A DNA stretch of 64,000 bases, taken from the NCBI GenBank assembly GCA_965203985.1, contig CBDBDS010000002.1:124001-188000 (forward strand), given 5' to 3'. Origin of the DNA: Bin87 sp965203985 (GTDB taxonomy: Bacteria > Chloroflexota > Dehalococcoidia > Lucifugimonadales > UBA3495). The notes under the pieces are model-generated. The model ran no database searches. It was not told where the DNA came from and worked only from the letters and a program-made list of their open reading frames with translations. Positions 8,490-16,582 of the stretch are shown in pieces. Both the position numbers and the translations under genes were made by a program. Position 1 is the stretch's first letter; every line of letters begins with the position of its first letter.

Positions 8490-9608
8490 TCAGTTCATTA
8501 GCCCCGTCAACTGGCGCAACCAGGTGCGGCGAAGCCCGGCGCTTGCGTGGCCCATTCGGCTCTTGGTTCGTCCTACCGGCCAAACCGTCACGCCGCCCTG
8601 CGCGTCGAGCGCGGCAAGCGCGCGCCCGTCAGGCCGCCAGTACAATTCGGCCACTGCGCCGGCCACAACCGCGGCCCCTATCGGACCGCCTGTTCCGTCT
8701 CTCTCAAGCGACCACACCACCACGGCGCCGTCGCGGCCTCCGGATGCCAGGTGCATCACGCCGGGAGCGAAAGCAAGTGTCGTGACGGGTTGAACATGAA
8801 ACTCCAGAACGCCGGGCGTCGTGCCTTCGGGGCCTCCTCTTTGGAAGCTCCAGACCGTCACCGCCTCCCCGCCGCCGGTCGCCAAAAGGGTGCCGGTATC
8901 ATCGAAAGCCAAAGCCGACGGCTTGCCGGGATATCCTGACATCATGGAGTCCTGTTCTGTGGAGCGACGCCAGAAGTGCACCGAGTTGTCCTGGCTGCCG
9001 CAGGCCACGATACCTCCGTCCGAGCTCAGTACCATCGACACCAGGGAACCCTGCCACTCCATCTTCTGGCGCAGCGCTCCAGAGAACGGGTCGAAGAACG
9101 TCACGCGACCGTAACAGGCCGTCGCCAGCTCCCCCGCGTTCGACCAGGCGATGGCGCTGACGGTGCTGGGGTGATCATCAGACCGCCAAACCTCCGAGCC
9201 GTCCGCACCATACGCACGAACCTCTCGGGAGCAGGAGGCCGCCAACCATTGGCCGTCCGGCGACCACGCCACGTTTTCTACCCAGCCGCTTCCGACGTCG
9301 ATGACCCGGCTTATCTGACCCTCGGCGGCGCTCCAGATTAAGACTTGGCCGTCCTGGCCGGCCGTAGCGAACGCGGTTCCGCTGGGGTGGACCGCCATCG
9401 CGAGCACACCGCCTTCGTGAATCCCGCGCCGCTCCCAGGCGATTGCGCCGGACTTGCCGTCGAGTGCGTAAACGCCACCCTCAGCATCACCGACCATCAG
9501 CGCCTCACCGTCCCGGCTCCACCCCCCGGCGATAGCGTAGTCGCCGACCGCCGCAGACCAGCCGGGGCGAAGAACACCCTTCCGGTTGCCAACTTTTAGA
9601 TCAGGCAT
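8490..9608 (-). CDS. WD40-repeat protein
   Basis: 372 residues built of recurrent beta-propeller blades: repeats such as GGVLAMAVHPSGTAFATAGQDGQVLIW, WVENVAWSPDGQWLAASC and PVTTLAFAPGVMHLASGGRDGAVVVW span nearly the full length, enough for about seven blades. No signal peptide, so cytoplasmic. The ATG at 9608 lies inside the 3' end of the CobW-type gene (13-base overlap), so the two are co-translated. Propellers of this kind are protein-interaction platforms; pairing with a metallochaperone GTPase suggests a partner role in metal delivery, which is inference. Confidence 0.85.
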   Translation of the reverse strand: MPDLKVGNRKGVLRPGWSAAVGDYAIAGGWSRDGEALMVGDAEGGVYALDGKSGAIAWERRGIHEGGVLAMAVHPSGTAFATAGQDGQVLIWSAAEGQISRVIDVGSGWVENVAWSPDGQWLAASCSREVRAYGADGSEVWRSDDHPSTVSAIAWSNAGELATACYGRVTFFDPFSGALRQKMEWQGSLVSMVLSSDGGIVACGSQDNSVHFWRRSTEQDSMMSGYPGKPSALAFDDTGTLLATGGGEAVTVWSFQRGGPEGTTPGVLEFHVQPVTTLAFAPGVMHLASGGRDGAVVVWSLERDGTGGPIGAAVVAGAVAELYWRPDGRALAALDAQGGVTVWPVGRTKSRMGHASAGLRRTWLRQLTGLMN

Positions 9609-11017
9609 GCTGCGAACCCCTCCCGCATGTCCTGCTCATCCAGGTTGCGACCGATGAAGACGAGCTGATTGCGGTGGGGTTCGTCCCCCCATTCGCGATC
9701 AGGCTGGCCGTCAAAGAGCATGTGAACCCCCTGGAAGACGAAGCGCCGCGACTCACCCGCGACGCTGATGAAGCCTTTCATTCGGAAGATGTCCACCCCG
9801 CGCTCACCGAGCAGTGTGCTAAGCCAGGCGTTGAGCCTATCGGGATCGCAGTCGCCGTCGATCTCGATGGCGATAGAGCCCACCTCGTCGTCGTGCTCGT
9901 GCTGCGCGACCCAGGTTCGCTCGACATCGGCGAGGACTGCCGCGCCCTTGACGCGCGGGGCGCCGGTCTCGGCGCAGTCAGGCTCGGAGCAAAAGCTGCC
10001 CGGCAGTTTGAAAGCCTCTCCATCCGCGTTCCTCAGTTGGAGATCGAACTCCTCCGCGAGGTGCTGGGCGTAGAGGCCAACCCGCGCCGGCGTATCGACC
10101 TGCAGGAAGAACGACTTGCGCCCCGGGGCATCGAGCCGGAGGCTCACATGCTTTCCGACCGGAAAATCTTCCCCCGGTTGAATGAGCTCCGCAGGTTCGG
10201 CGTACTGCCGCACGCACCACTCCGCGCCCTCACGGAGGGCAGCGTCATCCGCGCCTTGGTCGGACACGACGACGAGCGACATCGCCGGATCGGGCCCTTC
10301 GGCAAGGCTGAGTTCGTAGCGGCCGATATCGAGCGAATAGACTCCAGTCCATTCGAATGGATACTCCGGTTCCAGGAAGGTGGGACGACGCTCGAGCACC
10401 TGGTCCAGGTCGAAGGCGCTGAGGTTGAGTACAGTATCGACGGAGACGTTCGCCCGCTCGCTGCGCACGACTCGCGCCATTCGGTTCATGTCTCGGAGCC
10501 GAGATTCGAGCCGGTCGACCGCCTCGCCGTTGACGAGGTCCGTCTTGTTGAGTACGAGGACGTCTGCGAACGCGATTTGCTCCGTGCTTTCGTCGCTTCG
10601 GCCGAGCTGCTGTTCGATGTGGGCTGCATCGACGAGCGTGACTATCCCGTCAAGCGAGAACTCCGCGCGAAGTTCGTCGTCCATGAAGAACGTCTGAGCG
10701 ACCGGCCCGGGATCGGCGAGCCCCGTGGTCTCCACCAACACATAGTCGAACTTGTCGCGGCGTTTCATGAGATTGCCGAGTACCCGAATCAGGTCTCCGC
10801 GCACCGTGCAGCAGATGCAGCCGTTCGACATCTCGAAGACCTCCTCATCAGCATTGATGACGAGCGCCTGATCGATGCCGACCTCCCCGTACTCGTTCTC
10901 GATCACGGCAATGCGCTTGCCGTGCTCCTCGGTCAAGATCCGGTTGAGCAGGGTTGTCTTGCCAGCGCCGAGGAAGCCGGTGAGGATGGTGACAGGTACT
11001 TTGCCAGGCGAGTTCAT
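9596..11017 (-). CDS. CobW/COG0523-family GTPase metallochaperone
   Basis: 473 residues. ATG 11017 is chosen because GGAGG lies a few bases upstream; longer in-frame extensions have no such site. The Walker A TGFLGAGKTT (13-22) is followed by the metal-binding CICC (67-70) and VVETTGLADP. The C-terminal CobW domain ends with RRFVFQGVHMLFDG and NQLVFIGRNLDEQDM. A His/Asp-rich patch (HEHDDEVGS) sits before that domain, as in zinc-type members. Family role: GTP-dependent delivery of zinc, cobalt or another metal to client enzymes in the cytoplasm. It is overlapped at its 3' end by the WD40 gene. Which metal cannot be decided; no clear Zur box was seen upstream. Confidence 0.9.
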   Translation of the reverse strand: MNSPGKVPVTILTGFLGAGKTTLLNRILTEEHGKRIAVIENEYGEVGIDQALVINADEEVFEMSNGCICCTVRGDLIRVLGNLMKRRDKFDYVLVETTGLADPGPVAQTFFMDDELRAEFSLDGIVTLVDAAHIEQQLGRSDESTEQIAFADVLVLNKTDLVNGEAVDRLESRLRDMNRMARVVRSERANVSVDTVLNLSAFDLDQVLERRPTFLEPEYPFEWTGVYSLDIGRYELSLAEGPDPAMSLVVVSDQGADDAALREGAEWCVRQYAEPAELIQPGEDFPVGKHVSLRLDAPGRKSFFLQVDTPARVGLYAQHLAEEFDLQLRNADGEAFKLPGSFCSEPDCAETGAPRVKGAAVLADVERTWVAQHEHDDEVGSIAIEIDGDCDPDRLNAWLSTLLGERGVDIFRMKGFISVAGESRRFVFQGVHMLFDGQPDREWGDEPHRNQLVFIGRNLDEQDMREGFAACLI

Positions 11018-11324
11018 GTAGAATCCTCCGTTGGACTTTATTGATATGTAGTATCGTTTAGAGAACCGGCAACTGTACACTGCCGGCGCGGTCGCTGTCA
11101 ACCAGGCGAATTGACGGTAACTGTTGCGAGGCGAAACCGGCGCCCTCTCCGTCATCGATCTGGAAACCGGTCACGTCCACCAGGACGAGTTCAACCCGGG
11201 CGATCCCACGGGAGGCCAAAACCTCAGCGGTCAGATTGGGACAGATCGAGCCGCGGGTGAATAGGGTGCATTTCCCCAAGGATGGTATACACTCACGAGA
11301 CGCAATACACGGCAGAGGTCTGAT
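11018..11324. other. Divergent intergenic region
   Basis: About 300 bases between the CobW-type gene and the lipoprotein gene. The 30 bases just upstream of the CobW start are AT-rich (around 11035-11060) and probably hold its promoter. A minus-strand frame over 11058-11354 was considered and not accepted as a gene. Confidence 0.5.
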
Positions 11325-12206
11325 ATGACCAAATGCACAACGAGAAACCTTCACCTACCTATTGCGCTGTCCGCCCTGGCCTGCTTGTGCTGGTTCACGC
11401 TGGCGTGCGGCGGAGACGAACCGGAAGTATCGGACACGCCCGATTACGAAGCCACTATCGCGGCAGCCCTCGCCAAAGCCGGCGAGTCCGCTCCAACGCT
11501 TGAACCGACGGCCACTGCGGCGCCAACACCGGCGCCAACGCCCACGGAGATTCCGCCCAGCCCGACACCGACCGACACACCCACATCCACCCCTGTGGCG
11601 CCGGCAAACACCGATATCGAACCGCTGGCTGCCCTGGCGATAAACGACGTGGAAGAGTTTCTAACGGATGTTGCTGAGGCGGAGCGCGATTGCCTCTCCG
11701 CAGCTCTTCCTACAGATCGCTTAGCGGCCTTACTGGTGGCTCCGGAACTGGCCAACGAGGCGGAGCGTACCGCGGTATTAGGTTGTCTGGGCCATGACAC
11801 GTCTCTCAGACTGTTCATGACACCCGTGCTGAGCGCCACCGGACCGATAAGTGCGGAATCATCTACTTGCTTGCGCCGCAGCTACGCAAATCACGACCTG
11901 ACCGCGCTTATGACGAGGATGTTGGCGGCAAATGATCCCGGCTCCGAAGGTGAAGCCGCTCAGGTCGAGGGGATGGTGACTTTTGTAGTCTCGCTTTCTT
12001 GCCTCAGCGAACAGGAATTCCAGATGGCGGCCCCCGCTATGGGGATTGAGCCTGGCGAGTACGAAAACTTCCAGTGCGTGTTGGAAAGGGTGGGCGGCCC
12101 GGATGCCCTGGCGGTGCTCCTGACACCCGCGGCGGAGTTCCCCGCTGCGCTGTTTGAAGCCGCTCTGGAGTGCCAGGTACAGATGGCAGACCCGCCGCCG
12201 GGTTAG
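11325..12206 (+). CDS. Lipoprotein with Pro/Thr-rich linker
   Basis: 293 residues. The signal peptide ends FTLAC with lipid-bearing Cys28, followed by GGDEPE and a long Pro/Thr/Ala linker (about residues 62-90, repeats such as PTPAPTPTEIPP). A helical C-terminal domain (about 100-290) contains several Cys residues. The linker style is common in Chloroflexota surface lipoproteins. The C-terminal domain was not recognised. It stands alone between a divergent metallochaperone gene and an SDR gene, with GAGG upstream of ATG 11325. Probably displayed on the outer face of the membrane. Confidence 0.8.
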   Translation: MTKCTTRNLHLPIALSALACLCWFTLACGGDEPEVSDTPDYEATIAAALAKAGESAPTLEPTATAAPTPAPTPTEIPPSPTPTDTPTSTPVAPANTDIEPLAALAINDVEEFLTDVAEAERDCLSAALPTDRLAALLVAPELANEAERTAVLGCLGHDTSLRLFMTPVLSATGPISAESSTCLRRSYANHDLTALMTRMLAANDPGSEGEAAQVEGMVTFVVSLSCLSEQEFQMAAPAMGIEPGEYENFQCVLERVGGPDALAVLLTPAAEFPAALFEAALECQVQMADPPPG

Positions 12207-12248
12207 ATCATCGGAGGCACGCCAGACTAAACAACGAGGAGAATGACG

Positions 12249-13040
12249 ATGTCGCGTTTGGAAGGAAAAGTGGCGTTGATTACGGGAGCCACCGGCGGAA
12301 TCGGTCGCGCCGCCGCACGGCTGTTCGCGGACGAGGGGGCTCGGCTCACACTGGTCGACCTGGACGAGTCGGCGCTGCGGGAAACGGTGCAGTCGATTGG
12401 TGAGGACCAGGCCAGTTACGCCGTGGCGGACGTTACATCTGCCGACCAGACCCAAGCCTACGTGCAGGCGGCGGTGGATCGGTGGGGTGGCGTGGACATC
12501 CTGCTGGCCAACGCCGGGATTGAGGGTTCCCTATCCCCTATTCCGGACTATCCCCTGGAGGTATTCGACCGGGTGATGGCGGTCAACGTGCGTGGGGTGT
12601 GGCTGGGCATCAAGTACGTCGTGCCGGTGATGCGGGAGCGCGGCGGCGGCAGCATCGTCATCACGTCGTCCACCGCCGGTATCGGAGCGGGACCCGACAT
12701 GTCGGCGTACACGACCAGCAAACACGCGGTGATCGGCCTGATGCGCACGGCCGCCATGGAAGGGGCGGCGTCGGGTATCCGCGTCAACACCGTCAACCCG
12801 GCGCCCATCGAGACGCGAATGATGCGGTCCATTGAGGAGATGCGCGTGGCCGCGTTGGACGACGCGGCGGTCACGGTAGAGCAGACGTACCGGGCCACCT
12901 CCTCGCGCATCCCGCTTGGTCGTTATGGAAACCCCGAGGAAGTGGCGCGGATGATGCTGTTCCTGGCCAGCGACGACAGCAGTTTCTGTACCGGCGGCGT
13001 GTACATGGTGGACGGCGGCCGGTCGGCGGGCGCGCGGTAA
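12249..13040 (+). CDS. SDR-family NAD(P)-dependent oxidoreductase
   Basis: 263 residues; ATG 12249 has AGGAG seven bases upstream (the ATG at 12243 is too close to it). The Rossmann glycine motif TGATGGIG is at 12-19, then NAGIEG, and the catalytic triad region has SSTAGIG and YTTSKHA (Tyr-x-x-x-Lys). The C-terminus carries FCTGGVYMVDGG, typical of classical SDRs. It precedes a DUF917 and a HyuA-like gene on the same strand with 56 bases between, so it may belong to the same catabolic unit. The alcohol/ketone substrate is not predictable. Confidence 0.9.
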   Translation: MSRLEGKVALITGATGGIGRAAARLFADEGARLTLVDLDESALRETVQSIGEDQASYAVADVTSADQTQAYVQAAVDRWGGVDILLANAGIEGSLSPIPDYPLEVFDRVMAVNVRGVWLGIKYVVPVMRERGGGSIVITSSTAGIGAGPDMSAYTTSKHAVIGLMRTAAMEGAASGIRVNTVNPAPIETRMMRSIEEMRVAALDDAAVTVEQTYRATSSRIPLGRYGNPEEVARMMLFLASDDSSFCTGGVYMVDGGRSAGAR

Positions 13041-13096
13041 TCAACAGCGTCGCAATCAGGACTCGCGGGATCATCAACAAGCTGAGACTCTTCGAC

Positions 13097-14167
13097 ATGT
13101 GGCAGGCTACGGAAAACGAGCTGGAATCTATCGCCATCGGCGCCGGAATACTCGGTACCGGCGGGGGCGGAAACCCCTACATCGGGCAACTGCGGGCACG
13201 CCAGGCGATTCGCCAGTGGGGGCCGGTTGACGTGCTTGCCCCCGACGAGTTGCCGGAGGACGCGCGGGTGATATGCGTAGGCGGCATCGGCGCGCCGACA
13301 GTGGGGATCGAAAAGGTGCGCGACCTCCAGTCGTATCACGCGCTGCGAGCCATTGAAGACTACACCGGCGAGACGGCGACGGCCCTCATCTCCAACGAAA
13401 TCGGCGGCAGCAACTCGGTGGAGCCCTTGATTGCGGCGGCAATGGCCGGCCTGCCGGTGGTGGACGCCGACGGCATGGGCCGCGCGTTTCCCGAATTCCA
13501 GATGAAAACGTTCTTCGTGTACGGCGTGCCTTGCTGTCCCATGGCGGTGGCCGACGAGAAGGGCAACAGCGTGGTGATACGGGAGACCATCGACCCCAGG
13601 TGGGCCGAGCGGCTGGCCCGGTCGGTGACGATACAGATGGGCTGCGTGGCCTGCTATGCCGTGGCCCCCATGTCCACGGAACAGGTGCGGCGCACGGCGG
13701 TGCCCCTTACTCTGTCGCTGGCGCGAGACCTGGGGGATGCCGTCAAGTCCGCACGCCAGCATGGCGATGACCCGTTGAAGGCGATCCTCAACGTCTGCCC
13801 GGGCAAGGTGCTGTTCAGCGGCAAGGTGGTGGACGTGGAACGCCGCACCACGGCGGGATTCGCCCGCGGCGTGCTGACCATCGACGGACTGGATGACTAC
13901 GCCGGCGAACGCATGGTCATCGAGTTCCAAAACGAAAACCTCGTTGCCCGCCGTGACGGTGTGGTCGCCTGCGTAGTCCCGGACCTGATCTGCGCCGTCG
14001 CCACCGACTTTGGCGAGCCGGTCACGACGGAATTGATGCGGTACGGCCTGCGGGTCACGATCCTGGGCTTTCCGGCCCCGGAGCTGTGGACAAGCCCCGA
14101 GGGTTTGGCCGTCGCCGGGCCGCAGGCGTTCGGGTACGACGTAGACTACGCGCCATTGGCGGTCTAG
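13097..14167 (+). CDS. DUF917-family protein (hydantoinase-associated)
   Basis: 356 residues from ATG 13097. It begins with the family-typical glycine-rich turn AGILGTGGGGNPYIG and DARVICVGGIGAPTVGIEK, with ALISNEIGGSNSVEPL and VVDADGMGRAFPE further on. DUF917 proteins usually sit next to HyuA-type genes, and characterised members act on hydantoin-like rings. Here a HyuA-like gene follows after 10 bases, and the pair looks co-translated. Cytoplasmic. The actual substrate is unknown. Confidence 0.87.
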   Translation: MWQATENELESIAIGAGILGTGGGGNPYIGQLRARQAIRQWGPVDVLAPDELPEDARVICVGGIGAPTVGIEKVRDLQSYHALRAIEDYTGETATALISNEIGGSNSVEPLIAAAMAGLPVVDADGMGRAFPEFQMKTFFVYGVPCCPMAVADEKGNSVVIRETIDPRWAERLARSVTIQMGCVACYAVAPMSTEQVRRTAVPLTLSLARDLGDAVKSARQHGDDPLKAILNVCPGKVLFSGKVVDVERRTTAGFARGVLTIDGLDDYAGERMVIEFQNENLVARRDGVVACVVPDLICAVATDFGEPVTTELMRYGLRVTILGFPAPELWTSPEGLAVAGPQAFGYDVDYAPLAV

Positions 14168-14177
14168 GGAGCGTGCA

Positions 14178-15728
14178 ATGCTGGTCGGCGTGGACGTAGG
14201 CGGTACGAACACGGACGCCGTGCTCATGGACGGGCCGGAGTTGATCCACGCGGTGAAACTGCCCACCACTCCCGACGTGACCACCGGCATAGTCGATGCC
14301 CTGAGGGAGTTGTTGGCCGAATTGCCCGCCACGGCGCGGGTGGACGCGGTGATGGTGGGCACGACGCACTTCACCAACGCCCTGCTGGAACGCCGCGAAC
14401 TGGCTCCGACTGCCGTGCTCCGCTTGTGTCTGCCGGCCACGCAACTCCTGCCGCCGTTGGTGGACTGGCCGGAGGATCTACGGGACGCCATGGGCGGGTA
14501 CACGTACTTGATGGGCGGCGGCCACGAATTCGACGGCCGCGAGATCAGTCCGTTGGACCGGTCAGAGATACGCGAGGCGGTGGCTGACATGCGCCGGCAG
14601 GGGGTGAGGGCAGTTGCCGTATCCGGCGTGTTTTCGCCGGTCAACGGCGAGCACGAATCGGCGGCCGCCGAAGTGATACGCGAAGAAGCGCCCGACCTGC
14701 GGGTTTGCGTATCCCACGAAAACGGGCGAACCGGGCTGCTGGAGCGGGAGAACGCGGCCACGCTCAACGCCGCCCTGGGCGAACTCGCCCGACGCACCAT
14801 ACGCGGCATCGAGCGAGCCATCGAAGCCCTGGGGGTGAACGCCCCACTCTACCTGAGCCAGAACGACGGCACCCTGATGGACGCGGATTTCGCATCCGAC
14901 TTCCCGGTGCTCACCATCGCTTCCGGGCCCACCAACAGCATGCGCGGCGCGGCCTGGCTTTCGGGAATCCGCGACGGCATCGTGGTGGACGTGGGCGGCA
15001 CGTCCACCGACGTGGGGGCGCTGGTGAACGGATTTCCCCGAGAAGCGGCGGTGGCCGTCGAGTTGGCGGGCGTCCGCACCAACTTTCGCATGCCGGACAC
15101 TGTATCAATCCCCTTGGGCGGAGGCACGGTGGTGGAACCGGACCCCCTGCGCATCGGCCCCGAAAGCGTGGGATACCGACTGACGACGGACGGGCGGGTG
15201 TTCGGCGGCGAGACCCTCACCACTACCGACATGGCGGTCGCCAGCGGCAGGTTACAGATAGGCGACCCGCAACTGGTTACGGGCACCGATGTATCGCTGG
15301 TGGACCGGGTTATGGCCGAAATCCAGCGCCGGGTCGAAACCGCAATCGACCGGGTGAAACTCAGCCGCGACGACGTTCCGGTGGCACTGGTGGGCGGCGG
15401 CAGCATCCTGCTGGGCGACAGACTGGCCGGGGCGTCGGAGGTACTGCGGCCCGAGAACTCGGGCGTAGCCAACGCCATCGGAGCGGCGATCGCCCAGATT
15501 GGCGGCCAGGTGGAACGGGTCTACTCGCTGGAAGGCATCGGGCGGGAGGAGGCCATCGCCGACTGCTCGGCCGCGGCAGTTGCCCGGGCCGTTTCCGCCG
15601 GAGCAGACCCTTCCACCATTGAGGTGGTTGAGATCGACGAGGTGCCGTTGACGTACGTGCCCAGCAACGCGACCCGGGTCAGGGTGAAGGCGGTAGGCGA
15701 CCTGGCCGGGCTCGGGCCGGCGCGGTGA
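14178..15728 (+). CDS. Hydantoinase/oxoprolinase (HyuA-like) family protein
   Basis: 516 residues. It starts with MLVGVDVGGTNTDAVLMDG, the ATPase-fold phosphate-binding loop of the hydantoinase A/oxoprolinase superfamily. It contains VVDVGGTSTDVGALVNGFP and VALVGGGSILLGD, the second nucleotide-binding region. Family members use ATP to open cyclic amides such as hydantoins or 5-oxoproline. There is no HyuB partner here; the DUF917 protein encoded just upstream is the likely partner. Good start at ATG 14178 after GGAGC. The two genes plus the SDR suggest use of an N-heterocyclic compound, which is inference. Confidence 0.9.
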   Translation: MLVGVDVGGTNTDAVLMDGPELIHAVKLPTTPDVTTGIVDALRELLAELPATARVDAVMVGTTHFTNALLERRELAPTAVLRLCLPATQLLPPLVDWPEDLRDAMGGYTYLMGGGHEFDGREISPLDRSEIREAVADMRRQGVRAVAVSGVFSPVNGEHESAAAEVIREEAPDLRVCVSHENGRTGLLERENAATLNAALGELARRTIRGIERAIEALGVNAPLYLSQNDGTLMDADFASDFPVLTIASGPTNSMRGAAWLSGIRDGIVVDVGGTSTDVGALVNGFPREAAVAVELAGVRTNFRMPDTVSIPLGGGTVVEPDPLRIGPESVGYRLTTDGRVFGGETLTTTDMAVASGRLQIGDPQLVTGTDVSLVDRVMAEIQRRVETAIDRVKLSRDDVPVALVGGGSILLGDRLAGASEVLRPENSGVANAIGAAIAQIGGQVERVYSLEGIGREEAIADCSAAAVARAVSAGADPSTIEVVEIDEVPLTYVPSNATRVRVKAVGDLAGLGPAR

Positions 15729-15777
15729 GCCCGATGAGCCGGAGCCCGGCCCGTTTCGCGGTCAGGTCAACCGGAGG

Positions 15778-16290
15778 CTACCACTCGAAGCCTAGCTGAG
15801 CGTAACGCACGAACACCGTGCCGAATGGATCTCCCAGGGGGCCATTCACGGCCAGGACGGCGATGGTGTGCTTGTCCCCGGGTTGGGCGTTGGTGGTCAC
15901 CGGAACGCGCTGCGATACGTTGAAGCCCTGGACCGTGCCCCGGTCGCGGTTGCACTCGCCGTCAATCCATATTTCGCCGTAGTCGTCCACGCAGGTCTCG
16001 AACTGGACCCGCATCCCGCTCGTCGGTTGGCCGTTGATGGTCTCCGGGATGGTGACGGTGGCTCGGTACCACGCAAAGGTGAACCCGCCCGAGACCCGGC
16101 CCGGCAGGTCGTCGCAAATCTCCCATCCGGAGTCGTCGTAGTCGGGCAGCCGGGCCGGACTGCCGCCCTGGGCTTCTCCCACCAAACCCAGGTTGGGCTC
16201 GCCCGGGATGTAGCCGACAGCGAAACGCCAGGTGGTATCGGTGACCGCCTGGCCGGAGGGTTCCGCGATGTTGATTGTTGCTCGAGGCAT
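15778..16290 (-). CDS. Galactose-binding-like (jelly-roll) domain protein
   Basis: 170 residues from ATG 16290 (AGGTG upstream). The pattern GWEICDDLPGRVSGGFTFAWYRATVTIPE... followed by VQFETCVDDYGEIWIDGE and NVSQRVPVT resembles the sugar-binding jelly-roll domain of family-2 glycosidases and of gluconolactonase-like fusions, here as a stand-alone domain. No signal peptide at this start. An upstream in-frame extension to 16458 has no ribosome site and looks non-coding. Function unknown beyond probable carbohydrate binding. Confidence 0.65.
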   Translation of the reverse strand: MPRATINIAEPSGQAVTDTTWRFAVGYIPGEPNLGLVGEAQGGSPARLPDYDDSGWEICDDLPGRVSGGFTFAWYRATVTIPETINGQPTSGMRVQFETCVDDYGEIWIDGECNRDRGTVQGFNVSQRVPVTTNAQPGDKHTIAVLAVNGPLGDPFGTVFVRYAQLGFEW

Positions 16291-16444
16291 AGATGCACCT
16301 GCCTTTACCGGATTGAACCGTGGTGTTGACGGGCTAATAGTATCGCAAAAGCGGGTCACACACGTCACGCAGAGGGTTGCCGGTGCCGGCTCCGTTCGTG
16401 TCGCCCGCAATGACAGGCTTGTGAAAACAGAGTGCGCATAGGCC

Positions 16445-16576
16445 CAGGGTTTGTGCAAAGTCTCTCCACCCGCTCATGGTGAGCTTGTCGAACCACGACT
16501 CCAGCAGCGGCGGCATCCTTCGACAGGCTCAGGATGAGCGGAAACCAAAGAGGCCGCTTACTTTGCACAAGCCCTG
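16445..16576. repeat. Nested inverted-repeat element (MITE-like)
   Basis: 132-bp element. Outer 17-bp inverted repeats (16445-16461 and 16560-16576) match at 16 positions (CAGGGTTTGTGCAAAGT). Inside are a second inverted pair (16471-16495 with 16516-16540, about 20 of 25 matching) of the widely dispersed type GAGCTTGTCGAA / TTCGACAGGCTC. No coding capacity. It ends 6 bases before the target duplication of the neighbouring insertion sequence. Confidence 0.6.
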
Positions 16577-16582
16577 GCATGA

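Noticed and set aside
9674..11044. Long plus-strand frame opposite the CobW-type gene
   Set aside because: Shadow of a gene with intact P-loop and CICC motif on the minus strand.
11058..11354. Minus-strand frame of about 98 codons with a glutaredoxin-like look (CTLFTRGSICPN)
   Set aside because: No usable start with ribosome site, overlaps the start of the lipoprotein gene, and the Cys spacing does not fit a thioredoxin-fold motif. Left unannotated.
12923..14821. Long minus-strand open frame (over 600 codons) across the DUF917 and HyuA genes
   Set aside because: It mirrors the plus-strand genes in a high-GC region. The plus strand has clear family motifs; the minus frame has none.
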